Positions 35,205 to 44,821 of a DNA stretch of 47,330 nucleotides are shown in pieces. This DNA comes from Balneolaceae bacterium. GTDB taxonomy: Bacteria > Bacteroidota > Rhodothermia > Balneolales > Balneolaceae. Numbering within the stretch: the stretch's first letter is position 1; each line of letters starts with the position of its first letter. A program made the position numbers and the translations under genes. The notes below the pieces were generated by a model. The model ran no database searches and was not told the origin of the DNA. It saw nothing but the letters and a program-made list of their open reading frames with translations. The stretch lies in assembly GCA_020832415.1 (NCBI GenBank), contig JAFIES010000002.1:1-47330 (forward strand), written 5' to 3'.

Positions 35205-38200
35205 ATGCAGCAGACTGAACAACCAGAAACACAAGCCGCTCAGATAGTTGATACCCTGAAACAGGGATACAAAAATCTAAAGCAAAGAAATACCACTGCG
35301 GTAGCTCTTATTTCAGCGGCCATTCTTTTGGGCGGATTTGTGATACTTATCCTTCTGGAACGGTCACTTTTCTTATCCGGTGGGATAAAAATTACTCTGC
35401 TGTCGTTACTGCTGATCGGTTCATTTATTACGGGATATCTGATCTTCATAAAATCTTCCATCCCGAATTTCAGAACCTTTTTTGAAGAGTTTTTTACATC
35501 AAACAATTTAAAAGAGGCCCTCAGCGCAACAGATCTCTATCTCGATGATACCCAAAAAAGATCCAAATTTTACAGTGCTGCACTTCAAGCCAATTTAAAA
35601 GCCGTTGATACTAAGAATCTGCAGGGACAGATCAATCAGTTCGTCTCTGATTCGAAAATCAGCCATCGTTACAGGGCCAGCCTTTACTCATTTGCTGCCA
35701 CACTACTTGCACTCTTTGTTGTAATCATCACAATGCCGGCAGAAATGCTTCGAACAGCCCACTTTTGGGAAGGGTATGTTCAGCCAAATCCATATACATT
35801 CAGTGTGGCACCGGGAGACACTACCGCAGAGCATGGATCATCCCTTCCGGTTCAAATTGTATTCAGTGAAGACAATCTGCCCGACCAGGTTATCCTTCTG
35901 TTCAAAACAGATGTTGAAGAGAGCTTCCGTGATCGCCAAATGAGTTTTACAGGCAGTGGTGAGTTTGCATCATCTGCAATTGATCTGACCAATTCCATCA
36001 CTTACAGGGTGAACATGGATGGTTTTTTAAGTGAAGAGTTCAGCATCAATGTTCAGCTGCAGCCACGCTTTGATGAACTCATTGTTACAGTGGTTCCCCC
36101 CGCTTACACAGGTTTATCGCAACGTGAGCTTGAGTATCCTTTTTCTCAAATAAGTGTGTATCCGGGTTCGCAATTAACCTTCAGCGGTACTACAAATAAG
36201 CCGTTAGACACTATTACATTGAATGCCGATGGAGAGCCACAGGCAATGGATTCTGATGATGAACATCAAACGAAATTCCTAAAAACCCTGAATCCAGAAC
36301 GAACGGATACACTTTTCTTCTCGATGACAGACCGGGACGGACTGAAAAACAGGAATCCGTACAGAACCGTTGTCAATCTGCGCGAAGATCAATACCCAAC
36401 CGTGGTGATACAGGAACCAACCGGCACTCTGATGAAGACCGATCCGGGTGAAATCGACATCTTCTACCAGGCAACGGACGATTTTGGATTAACAAGAGCT
36501 GAGCTAAGATGGTCTCAGCAGAGAGCCTTTGTTGAAGAGGCTGCTACCGGTTCTGTACCTCTCGACAGACCACGAAACGGACGCACCGAACAGGTCAGCT
36601 GGGATCTCAGTGAATTTGAACTGCGGCCACGCGATGAACTCCGGTTCAGAATACGAGTATGGGATAACGATGAAATATCAGGTTATAAATGGAGTGAATC
36701 GCAGGATGTGGTAATTCAGGTACCATCTCTCACTGAATATTTTGAAGATCTTGACAACCGCGAGCGTGAAACACAATCCAATCTGGATGAAATATCCGAG
36801 CAGTTCAGAACCATGGATCAGGAGTATCAGGAGTTTTTGGAAAGATTACGCCAGAATCCTGATGGCGGTTTTGAGGAGGAGCAAATTCTGGAGGAGATCC
36901 GGGAGCGCCAGCGAAATATGGATGACGCAGTTCAGCAGCTGAATGAAAGATTCGATGAAATGCGACGGGAAATTGAACAGAACGACAATGTATCTGAAGA
37001 GACCCGCCGGGCATACCGGGAGTTACAGCAACTGATGCAGGAGCTGGATGACCCCGATCTGCGCGAAGCACTGGAAGAACTACAGCGTGCCCTCGAAGGC
37101 TTATCACAACAGGAACTTGAACGTGCACTCGAGAATGTAAATTTCAATGAAAATTTATACCGTGAGCGGCTTGAACGAACCGTTGAACTGTTTAAGCGCC
37201 TCAAAATGAACAGCGATCTCGATAAACTTGCAAGGCAGTACGAAGAGATGGCTGAACGGCTGATGCAGCAAAATGAAGAGAGTACGAACGAACAGTTATC
37301 GAGAGAACTGGAAACCATTCAGCAGGACCTCGAGAGTGTGGCCGATCAGCTTGATCAACTGGACAGCAATCCGCCTAAACGATCAGAAGAGATGCTCAGG
37401 GATTTAAAAGAGAGTGCTCAGCAAGAACTTCAGAATATCAGTGAACAGCTCGAACAGCTGATGCAGGATGCACAACAAAGTGGTGAAGAGAATGGTGGCA
37501 ATGGTGAAAATGGCGAAAGCCCTTCAGAACAGATTCAGCAACAGCAGCAACAACTTGGGCAGCAAATGCAGCAGGAATCAGAGAGGTTCAGAAGCTCGAT
37601 AGAGCAGATGGCAGGCCAGCAGCTTCAGGTAAATATCCTTGCACTTCAGCAGTCTCTCTACACACTTCTCGAGCTCTCTAATATGCAGGAATATCTCACA
37701 CAAACTGCATCCGAAACCCGAAACCGGAACCAGGGTTTTGTAGATCTTGCACGAATCCAGAATAATGTGAGCAACCAGTTTTCAAACGTAGCGGATACAC
37801 TCTTCCAGGTTTCGTCTGAGCTTCCGGGCGTGCCTAACCAGATCAACCGGAAAAAAGCAGAAGTTGAGAGAACCATCAGCAGCGCCATAGACCAGATGGT
37901 GGAACGTAACCAGCGCGGATCGTCCATATCAACCCGCGAAAGCCTGGGTGGCATTAATGACCTCACCTCTATGATCGCTTCCCTGATTGATCAGCTTATG
38001 GATCAGCAGAATGGAGGAGGTGGCGGCGGAAGCATGAGTATGCAACAGATGATTGAACAACTCCAGAACATGTCGGGCGATCAGCAGCAATTGAATCAGC
38101 AGCTGCAGGATATGATTAATGATGCCCAGGGAGACAGACTTTCACAAGATCAGCAGGAGAGGCTCGATCAGCTTGCACGCCAGCAGAATGAAATGCGCCG

Positions 38201-38591
38201 GCAGCTTCAAGAACTGCAACGAAGTGGCGCTTTGAACCAGGGAGACCGATTGCTCAGCGAAATGCAGCGAATGATTGAAGATATGGAAGACTCCATCAAC
38301 GAAATGCGAGGCGGAATAACTGATCCACTTATGGTTCAGCGGCAGCAGAATATCCTCTCACGAATGCTCAGTGCGGAACAATCCCTGCAGCAGCGCGGTG
38401 AAGACGAAGAACGCGAAGGAACAGACCCCACACAGTATGAAAGAGTGCTCCCTCCGGATATGACACTGGAAGAGCTCCAGCAGGAGATCCGCGCCCGAAT
38501 GCAGGACCCTAATTACACTCCATTCTCAGAACGCTATCAGCGAATTATTGAAATGTACTTTGAGCGACTTCGGCTTTTAGAAGAAGTTTAA
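35205..38591 (+). CDS. DUF4175-family large coiled-coil membrane protein
   Basis: This 1128-residue protein has two N-terminal transmembrane helices (about 30-52 and 55-75) and a third near 160-180. A beta-rich periplasmic domain follows at roughly 195-510, and a long Gln/Glu-rich coiled coil from about 515. The coil contains NGGNGENGE and GGGGGS breaks and QQQQQ runs. This arrangement is the DUF4175 family of Bacteroidetes and relatives, with no assigned function. The coiled coil could span the periplasm. It starts 50 bp after the MBL hydrolase gene. A short stem-loop at 38593-38606 may end the transcript. Confidence 0.85.
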   Translation: MQQTEQPETQAAQIVDTLKQGYKNLKQRNTTAVALISAAILLGGFVILILLERSLFLSGGIKITLLSLLLIGSFITGYLIFIKSSIPNFRTFFEEFFTSNNLKEALSATDLYLDDTQKRSKFYSAALQANLKAVDTKNLQGQINQFVSDSKISHRYRASLYSFAATLLALFVVIITMPAEMLRTAHFWEGYVQPNPYTFSVAPGDTTAEHGSSLPVQIVFSEDNLPDQVILLFKTDVEESFRDRQMSFTGSGEFASSAIDLTNSITYRVNMDGFLSEEFSINVQLQPRFDELIVTVVPPAYTGLSQRELEYPFSQISVYPGSQLTFSGTTNKPLDTITLNADGEPQAMDSDDEHQTKFLKTLNPERTDTLFFSMTDRDGLKNRNPYRTVVNLREDQYPTVVIQEPTGTLMKTDPGEIDIFYQATDDFGLTRAELRWSQQRAFVEEAATGSVPLDRPRNGRTEQVSWDLSEFELRPRDELRFRIRVWDNDEISGYKWSESQDVVIQVPSLTEYFEDLDNRERETQSNLDEISEQFRTMDQEYQEFLERLRQNPDGGFEEEQILEEIRERQRNMDDAVQQLNERFDEMRREIEQNDNVSEETRRAYRELQQLMQELDDPDLREALEELQRALEGLSQQELERALENVNFNENLYRERLERTVELFKRLKMNSDLDKLARQYEEMAERLMQQNEESTNEQLSRELETIQQDLESVADQLDQLDSNPPKRSEEMLRDLKESAQQELQNISEQLEQLMQDAQQSGEENGGNGENGESPSEQIQQQQQQLGQQMQQESERFRSSIEQMAGQQLQVNILALQQSLYTLLELSNMQEYLTQTASETRNRNQGFVDLARIQNNVSNQFSNVADTLFQVSSELPGVPNQINRKKAEVERTISSAIDQMVERNQRGSSISTRESLGGINDLTSMIASLIDQLMDQQNGGGGGGSMSMQQMIEQLQNMSGDQQQLNQQLQDMINDAQGDRLSQDQQERLDQLARQQNEMRRQLQELQRSGALNQGDRLLSEMQRMIEDMEDSINEMRGGITDPLMVQRQQNILSRMLSAEQSLQQRGEDEEREGTDPTQYERVLPPDMTLEELQQEIRARMQDPNYTPFSERYQRIIEMYFERLRLLEEV

Positions 38592-38592
38592 T

Positions 38593-38610
38593 AACCCCTC
38601 TGGGTTTATT
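38593..38610 (+). terminator. Weak stem-loop after the DUF4175 gene
   Basis: AACCC (38593-38597) and GGGTT (38602-38606) form a 5-bp stem with a 4-nt loop, followed by TATT. It is a plausible but weak terminator. Confidence 0.35.
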
Positions 38611-38690
38611 TAAAAGGTTGTAACCACACTACTTTTTAAGGGCTTTTCTTGCCATATTCACATCTCTAACTATTAACCATACATAAGATT

Positions 38691-40301
38691 ATGAGACAAA
38701 CACTACCACTACTATTTATACTATTTCTATTCTTACAAATTCCCGCAATATCTCAATCTGTTGATCATCCATCGGTGGATATGGATGTGGTTGAAAGGAT
38801 TGCCGAAGAGGGGCTTGAGCGTTCAGGGGTTATGAATTTTGCAAGCTGGCTTACCGATGTATATGGCCCGCGCCTTACCAACTCTCCCCAGATGGCCAAT
38901 GCACTCAACTACACCAAAGAACAGTTCGAAGCTATGGGCCTCGAAAATGCTCACCTTCACCAGTGGGGACCGTTTGGTAAAGGTTGGGAACTGAACCGTT
39001 TTGCCATGCATGCAACAACACCTTACAGCTATTTTCCTATTACAGCATATCCAAAGGCCTGGTCACCGGGACATGACGGACCGGTACAGGGTGAAGTGGT
39101 TTTTATGCATGTTGAGAGCGTTGAAGATCTCGAGCGATATCGCGGAGAAATTTCTGACAAATTTGTAATGCTTGATCTTCCACAAGAGCCCGAACCGCAA
39201 TGGAATGCCATTGCCAGCCGTGTAAGTGATGAGCGTCTGCTTGATCTCGCAAATGCATCTGCCCCGATTACAACCCAGCAATCAGGTGGAGGCGGTGGGG
39301 GCAGTTCTGCTGCTGCAGAGCGCGCTCAGCTTCGATATGAAATTCTCACATTTCTGCAGGAAGAGAAACCACTTGCACTGCTTGACTACGGTTACCGTGG
39401 CTGGTACGGCCAGATTGCGATCTCTGCAGCTGTAATGCCGCGTGAGCCTGGAACTTCATGGGCAGATGCTGTACGGGCACATGAAGCAGATATAGATGAT
39501 ATCATTCCTCAGGTTTCCCTGAAAAGAGAGCATTATGGCAGAATTTTCCGGATGCTTGAAAAAGATGTGCCGGTTGAAATTGAAATGGACCTAAGAGTAA
39601 CCTTCCAGGAAGATGATCTCTACGGATACAACTCAATAGCTGAAATTCCCGGAACAGACCCCGACCTGAAAGATGAAGTGGTAATGCTTGGTGCCCACCT
39701 CGATTCGTGGCATGCCGCTACCGGTGCTACTGATAACGCCGCCGGCTCTGCGGTTATGATGGAAGTTATGCGCATTCTGAAAGCCATCGGCGTTGAACCC
39801 AGAAGAACTATTCGTATAGGACTCTGGGACGGAGAAGAGCAGGGACTTCACGGATCACGTCATTACGTATCTGACCATTTTGCTGAAGCAAGCGGCGGCT
39901 GGGGAGCGTCCGCTGAGATAGAGTACAAAGATGATTACGATAATTTCTCTGCTTACTACAACATCGACAACGGAACCGGACAGGTTCGTGGAATCTACCT
40001 GCAGGAGAACGAAAATCTTCGCTTACTTTTCAGAGAGTGGCTGCAGCCTTTTGCAGACTGGGATGCAACTACCGTAACCTACGGTAATACCGGCTCAACC
40101 GATCATGTATCCTTCGACCGTGTGGGGCTTCCCGGTTTCCAGTTCATTCAGGATCCTATCGAGTACTTCACGATGACTCACCACTCAAACATGGACTATT
40201 ATGAGCGACTGGTTGAACAGGATCTGCAGCGGACAGCTGTTATTGTGGCAACATTTGTTTATCACACTGCAATGCTGGATGAAAAACTTCCCAGGAAATA
40301 G
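38691..40301 (+). CDS. Exported M28-family zinc aminopeptidase
   Basis: This 536-residue protein has an N-terminal signal peptide (MRQTLPLLFILFLFLQIPAIS). A protease-associated-type domain lies at about 90-300, interrupted by a low-complexity stretch of glycines and serines near residues 197-206. The M28 catalytic domain follows. The zinc ligands and catalytic residues are seen in LGAHLDSWHAATGATDNAAG, LWDGEEQGLHGS, YYNIDNGTG and STDHVSFD. M28 enzymes remove N-terminal residues or act like carboxypeptidase Q. It is secreted or periplasmic. A strong terminator follows. Confidence 0.93.
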   Translation: MRQTLPLLFILFLFLQIPAISQSVDHPSVDMDVVERIAEEGLERSGVMNFASWLTDVYGPRLTNSPQMANALNYTKEQFEAMGLENAHLHQWGPFGKGWELNRFAMHATTPYSYFPITAYPKAWSPGHDGPVQGEVVFMHVESVEDLERYRGEISDKFVMLDLPQEPEPQWNAIASRVSDERLLDLANASAPITTQQSGGGGGGSSAAAERAQLRYEILTFLQEEKPLALLDYGYRGWYGQIAISAAVMPREPGTSWADAVRAHEADIDDIIPQVSLKREHYGRIFRMLEKDVPVEIEMDLRVTFQEDDLYGYNSIAEIPGTDPDLKDEVVMLGAHLDSWHAATGATDNAAGSAVMMEVMRILKAIGVEPRRTIRIGLWDGEEQGLHGSRHYVSDHFAEASGGWGASAEIEYKDDYDNFSAYYNIDNGTGQVRGIYLQENENLRLLFREWLQPFADWDATTVTYGNTGSTDHVSFDRVGLPGFQFIQDPIEYFTMTHHSNMDYYERLVEQDLQRTAVIVATFVYHTAMLDEKLPRK

Positions 40302-40338
40302 ACTCTTCCAAACCAGCTGAAACTTTTAAGCTTTTAAC

Positions 40339-40391
40339 ATGCTGCAGAGGTATAAATGATAATCCATTTTTGAACCTCTACAGCATTTTTT
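40339..40391 (+). terminator. Long-stem terminator after the M28 peptidase gene
   Basis: ATGCTGCAGAGGT (40339-40351) pairs with ACCTCTACAGCAT (40374-40386) over 13 bp with a single G-U pair, followed by six T. Confidence 0.85.
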
Positions 40392-40475
40392 ATTGAGCCT
40401 CCCTCCTTTCCAATTGCCCAATTGCTTATACTTTTGCATTTTCAGCGTAATTATAAATCAAACCTGTTTTTTACT

Positions 40476-42023
40476 ATGAGACGCATCTTCCACAATATTT
40501 TTACCGGTTTACTTCTTTTTATCATTATCCCGGCCGTTCATGCTCAATCCGTTCTGCCTGAAGATTTTGATGAGTGGATTGAAACCTCTATGCAGCAGTG
40601 GGATATACCGGGGATGTCGGTTGCAGTGGTTAAAGATGGTGAGATCATTCTTACAGAAGGTTATGGGGTTCTGAAACTGGGCGAGGAACAACAGGTTGAC
40701 CATCACACACAATTTGGAATAGCCTCGGTTAGTAAACATATGACGGCATCCTCACTCGCAATTCTTGTAGATGAGGGTAAAATCAGCTGGAATGACAAAG
40801 TCATCAAACATATTCCTTGGTTTGAGCTGAGTGATCCATGGGTTACCGCCAATGTAACCATTCACGATTTGCTTACCCATCAGGTTGGGGTTGGCAGAAT
40901 GCTGGGTAACCGCCTTCAGTTTATGACCGATCGGTCCCGCGACGAGCTGCTATACCGTATGCGTTATCTCGATTTTGAACAGCCATTCCGCTCTGATTAT
41001 GTGTACAGCAATGTGATGTACACCCTTGCCGGTGAAATTGTAACAGCCGTTAGCGGACAAACCTGGGATGAGTTTATGGCCGAACGGTTTTTCAAGCCAA
41101 TGGGGATGAGCCGAAGCAATACATCCATCAATGATCTCCACAGTGATGGAAATGCCGCACATCCACATCAATATATCAACGGCGAAGTGGTAACGATCCC
41201 CATTCGAAACTGGGATGTGGCTTCCCCCGCCGGTGGTGTAAATTCCACAGCGTATGACATGGCCAAATGGATGCTTCTGCAGCTAAACTCAGGGAGCTTT
41301 GAAGATGATCAATACATTTCAGCGAGATCACTTCAGGCTATACAGACCCCTCAAGTATCACTCGGGGCTTCCGGCGTGGATGCATCTCAACGAAGTTATG
41401 GGTATGGATACAACATCACCGATTACCGGGGTTACCGGTTACTCTCGCATGGCGGAGCAACTGATGGAATGAACACTACCTACATCCTGCTTCCGGAAGA
41501 GAATCTGGGAATCATTGTGATGACCAACGTTTTCAACACATTTCGGGAAGCCGTTGCCCGCACCATTATCGATCACGTTCTGGATGTGACCGACCAAGAC
41601 TGGAATGAGCTCTACCTGAATTCCTATAAAAATCAGTACGAAGTAGTAAAAGCAGAGCGCGAGGCATTTGAGGCCACCCGAATTTCCGGTACAACAACCA
41701 CACACTCCCTTGATGCTTACGCCGGCCGTTTTTACAGCAGTTTGTACGAATATGCTGAAGTTAATTATGAAAACGGCGAACTGGTTCTCACAATTTTTGA
41801 TGATGAAAACCTTACGGCAGATCTTGAACACTGGCACCATAACACATTCCGAATAAATTGGCGTAATCCTGCACAACGGGAGGAGTTTCTTCAGTTCCGG
41901 ATGAACATCGAGGGAGAAATCGATGGTGTGGAAATTCAATACACATTACGTCCCAGACTGCTACAGGTTGGTGCTTATCCAACCAACTATTACCGAAACG
42001 TACTCTATACACGAACCCAATAA
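40476..42023 (+). CDS. Exported serine hydrolase of the class C beta-lactamase family
   Basis: This 515-residue protein has a signal peptide ending around VHAQS. The SxxK nucleophile motif is S84-V-S-K87 and the YxN motif is Y177-S-N179, followed by an HGG-type motif (LLSHGGATDG). The C-terminal 120 residues form a DUF3471-like beta domain. Such proteins include esterases and D-Ala peptide hydrolases as well as true beta-lactamases, so resistance cannot be inferred. ATG 40476 is chosen over 40422 because it gives a clean signal peptide. Confidence 0.92.
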   Translation: MRRIFHNIFTGLLLFIIIPAVHAQSVLPEDFDEWIETSMQQWDIPGMSVAVVKDGEIILTEGYGVLKLGEEQQVDHHTQFGIASVSKHMTASSLAILVDEGKISWNDKVIKHIPWFELSDPWVTANVTIHDLLTHQVGVGRMLGNRLQFMTDRSRDELLYRMRYLDFEQPFRSDYVYSNVMYTLAGEIVTAVSGQTWDEFMAERFFKPMGMSRSNTSINDLHSDGNAAHPHQYINGEVVTIPIRNWDVASPAGGVNSTAYDMAKWMLLQLNSGSFEDDQYISARSLQAIQTPQVSLGASGVDASQRSYGYGYNITDYRGYRLLSHGGATDGMNTTYILLPEENLGIIVMTNVFNTFREAVARTIIDHVLDVTDQDWNELYLNSYKNQYEVVKAEREAFEATRISGTTTTHSLDAYAGRFYSSLYEYAEVNYENGELVLTIFDDENLTADLEHWHHNTFRINWRNPAQREEFLQFRMNIEGEIDGVEIQYTLRPRLLQVGAYPTNYYRNVLYTRTQ

Positions 42024-42032
42024 GGTCTATTT

Positions 42033-42815
42033 ATGAGTGATTCACACAGAACACTGTATGATGAAATCAAAGATTTCCTGGAAGCTGAGCGGCAGGTGTA
42101 TGGTGAATTTTCCGTACCCGAACTGAAAGAAATTCATGATGAGGAAGCCACAGTAGTGACCCCTGATGTGGCCGAGGAAGAAAATGTACGGTACGAAGTC
42201 TCCTCCTTAGAACCTGAAGTTGAAAAAACAACGGAAGAGAAAATAGGCTCCTGCAATACACTTGAAGAGCTTCGGGAATTGTGTGGCCAAGCTGAAGAGC
42301 TCAAAACAGATCTTGAAAATACAAATCTTGTATTTGGTGTAGGAAACCCCAAAGCCGATCTGATGCTGATTGGTGAAGCACCCGGAGAGCAGGAAGATAT
42401 CCGGGGAGAACCGTTTGTTGGAGCCGCCGGAAGATTACTCAATAAAATACTTGCTGCGATCAGGTTTGAAAGAAGTGATATCTATATAGCCAATATCCTG
42501 AAACACCGCCCGCCCGGAAACAGAAACCCAAATCCGGAAGAGTGCAAAAACAGTCTGCCCTATCTCTATCGCCAAATAGAACTTATTGACCCAAAAATTA
42601 TCTTATGTCTTGGAAAAATTTCAGGGAATACGATGCTGGGCGGCGAAAATACTCTTAAAAGTATGAGGAGCAAAAAGCACAACTTTAGGGGAATTGAACT
42701 CTATGTGACCTATCACCCTGCGGCGCTGCTTCGAAATCCCCAGTGGAAACGGCCCACCTGGGAAGATGTTCAACTGGTACGTAAACGGTATGATGAGCTT
42801 GGCGGAAAGCCTTAA
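42033..42815 (+). CDS. Uracil-DNA glycosylase family 4-like protein, apparently without the Fe-S cluster
   Basis: This 260-residue protein removes uracil from DNA, if active. It has the family 4 motifs GEAPGEQED and PFVGAAGRLLNKIL, ILKHRPPGNRNP, and YHPAALLRNP near the end. Family 4 enzymes bind [4Fe-4S] by four Cys: CxxC before the first motif, the Cys in K-C-RPP, and one more before the next helix. Here the first pair is C84-G-Q-A87, the third position is His158 (KHRPP), and the fourth is displaced (C171 a few residues early). So the cluster is probably lost. An acidic N-terminal extension of about 75 residues precedes it. It ends 1 bp from the convergent GH17 gene. Confidence 0.88.
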   Translation: MSDSHRTLYDEIKDFLEAERQVYGEFSVPELKEIHDEEATVVTPDVAEEENVRYEVSSLEPEVEKTTEEKIGSCNTLEELRELCGQAEELKTDLENTNLVFGVGNPKADLMLIGEAPGEQEDIRGEPFVGAAGRLLNKILAAIRFERSDIYIANILKHRPPGNRNPNPEECKNSLPYLYRQIELIDPKIILCLGKISGNTMLGGENTLKSMRSKKHNFRGIELYVTYHPAALLRNPQWKRPTWEDVQLVRKRYDELGGKP

Positions 42816-42816
42816 A

Positions 42817-43746
42817 TCAAACTTTTTGATACTTTCGCATCACAAGCTTCGGGGTTCTGTCAACCTTATAAATTCCCCAGTGTTTTTCCGGCTCAAGAGG
42901 TTCGGTCGACCCTTTCCACGGTTCATCAAACGCTTCAAAGAAAAATGTGAGGATATTTTCTTCTTCCACCCAGGCCATCAGCTTTTCAAAATAGATTTTT
43001 TGATAGAGTTCATTCACATTTTCCGGGTTGATACCCCGCCCGTTCGAGTTGGTAGCCCAACCTGCTTCCGTAATAATCACCGGCTTGTTGGGATATTTAT
43101 CACCAACGGAATAGTAGTTCTCTTTGGTGTATTCAAGGGCCTCATCAATATGTTTGTACTCCCAAACCGGATAGGTATGCACAGAGATAAAATCGAGCTC
43201 GTGAGCTAAATTCTCCAGTTTAAAATGCCAGGGTTCATAGTTCTCACAAAAGGTTACCGGCTGATTTGCTTCTGCCTTCACCTGGTTTGCATACTCAATC
43301 ACTTTGTTTTCGTGAACATAATGATCTGTCCACCCCACACAGGCTTCATTTCCAACAGAGAGAGAAAAGATGATATCCGAATATCTATTGGCAAGTTCAA
43401 TCAGTTTTTTAATCTTATTCCGATTCAGTTCGGTGTTTTTTTCAAGATCATCTTCTGAATAAACACCTCCCCAGGGACAATTGAAATTGTTCATCTCTGC
43501 TTCAATAAATGCTCCCAGCATGATCTTAAAGTCCAGATTTTCATTCTCAATCACATCAAGAGTGGTGATTGTATGCAAGTCACAATCGTACATCCTCAGA
43601 TATTTGAAATCCGGCCTTAAGATCATAAGATCTTCTTTTACTTCTTCATACGAGGGATAATTTTCACCCGGAACCTGCCCTTCTCTGAAGCCGGAGTAGC
43701 AAATTGCCCTGCCAGGCTCAATCCCTAAAGTTTTGAATGTATCCAT
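42817..43746 (-). CDS. GH17-family beta-1,3-glucanase-like protein (cytoplasmic)
   Basis: This 309-residue TIM-barrel glycosidase has the GH17 acid/base Glu in SLSVGNEACVG and the nucleophile Glu in IITEAGWATN. GH17 enzymes hydrolyse or transfer beta-1,3-glucan chains such as laminarin. There is no signal peptide, so it should act in the cytoplasm on imported oligosaccharides. It is only distantly similar to the upstream GH17. Its ATG overlaps the stop codon of that gene by one base (TAATG), so the two are coupled. Confidence 0.88.
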   Translation of the reverse strand: MDTFKTLGIEPGRAICYSGFREGQVPGENYPSYEEVKEDLMILRPDFKYLRMYDCDLHTITTLDVIENENLDFKIMLGAFIEAEMNNFNCPWGGVYSEDDLEKNTELNRNKIKKLIELANRYSDIIFSLSVGNEACVGWTDHYVHENKVIEYANQVKAEANQPVTFCENYEPWHFKLENLAHELDFISVHTYPVWEYKHIDEALEYTKENYYSVGDKYPNKPVIITEAGWATNSNGRGINPENVNELYQKIYFEKLMAWVEEENILTFFFEAFDEPWKGSTEPLEPEKHWGIYKVDRTPKLVMRKYQKV

Positions 43747-44654
43747 TACCCAAACTTCAGTTTACCTTTACTATCCCATACGCCCCAGTATGCACCTACT
43801 TCACCTTCTGCATCCACTTTCCAGGCTTCATCGAACGATGAGAAATAGAAGGTTTCAATATTATTCTCTACAGCCCACAGATGCGTATTTATAAAATATT
43901 TCTTTGCATTTTTGTAAGAAGGATTTGCACCTCCCAAACCTTCGCCTTTGCTTGGCCATCCGGTTTCAGTAATTACAACACGCTTGCCTTTACCCGCATC
44001 AATACCGAGCTGATACATATGACGCATGTGGTCAAACGAATATTCGAACGGAGTACCTTCCCAATAAGGGTAGCAATTACATAGAATTAAATCACATAAA
44101 TCAGATAATTGTGGTCGCTGAACAAACTCATAATAGGCATCCACGTAACCTACGGGGATATCCGGCAATTGTGTTTTTACTTCTTCAATGTATTTAAGCA
44201 ATTGATCTTCTGTAAGATCATCTCTGTATAGTACTTCATTCCCAACTGCAGCAATATCTACAAATCCTTTATCTGCAAGTTTAATAAGGCCATCAATCTC
44301 TTCACGATTTTTTTCAAGGTCATCACTTAACCACGCGCCAACCAACGTTTTCATGCCAAACTGTTTGGCAACTTTGGGAATCCATTCGTTCCCTTCTGTA
44401 CATGAAAATGAGCGAATCCATTTCGTGTGAGGTGCCAAAATCTCCATTCTTCGGCGAATCTGCTCTTCTGATATGATATCACCCGGCTGCTGCCCCTCTT
44501 CATACAGACTGAAACAAAATCCATGTACGCCTCTGTTTAATACGTCAAGAAAAATACTCTTGAGTTCATCTTCGGACATACTTTTTAGCGAATTGATCTG
44601 TTCCGGTGTATTTGTCCCCTTATAGCTTAAAAATTTTTCTGATCTGAAAGACAT
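43746..44654 (-). CDS. GH17-family beta-1,3-glucanase-like protein (cytoplasmic), paralogue of the fusion's GH17 domain
   Basis: This 302-residue protein has the acid/base Glu in AVGNEVLYR and the nucleophile Glu in VVITETGWPSKGEG. Across its length it is close to the GH17 domain of the transporter fusion (shared HGFCFS, EGQ, APxTKWIRSFSCT, GNEWIP, LKTLVGAW-type strings). No signal peptide is seen. A local duplication is likely. The terminator of the lipoprotein gene lies just upstream, so this gene pair has its own promoter in the 44655-44730 stretch. Confidence 0.88.
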   Translation of the reverse strand: MSFRSEKFLSYKGTNTPEQINSLKSMSEDELKSIFLDVLNRGVHGFCFSLYEEGQQPGDIISEEQIRRRMEILAPHTKWIRSFSCTEGNEWIPKVAKQFGMKTLVGAWLSDDLEKNREEIDGLIKLADKGFVDIAAVGNEVLYRDDLTEDQLLKYIEEVKTQLPDIPVGYVDAYYEFVQRPQLSDLCDLILCNCYPYWEGTPFEYSFDHMRHMYQLGIDAGKGKRVVITETGWPSKGEGLGGANPSYKNAKKYFINTHLWAVENNIETFYFSSFDEAWKVDAEGEVGAYWGVWDSKGKLKFG

Positions 44655-44729
44655 TCCCTATCTCTTTATTTAATGTGCGCTTTATCAATAGAATACTTTT
44701 AAAAATTCTGAACTAAGAATTCTATTTTA

Positions 44730-44768
44730 TAAAAACAGAACCGGCCATTTAGACCGGTCCTTGTTTTT
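44730..44768 (-). terminator. Terminator after the lipoprotein gene
   Basis: GAACCGG (44738-44744) and CCGGTCC (44754-44760) pair with one mismatch. On the minus strand the stem is followed by TGTTTTT. It separates the lipoprotein gene from the downstream GH17 pair. Confidence 0.7.
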
Positions 44769-44821
44769 GAACACCAAAAATATTTTGGCTTATATTAAGT
44801 CGGTAATTTTACTACCAACTG

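Noticed and set aside
41439-41939. 166-residue open frame on the minus strand
   Set aside because: It is opposite the well-supported serine hydrolase and has no domain or signal.
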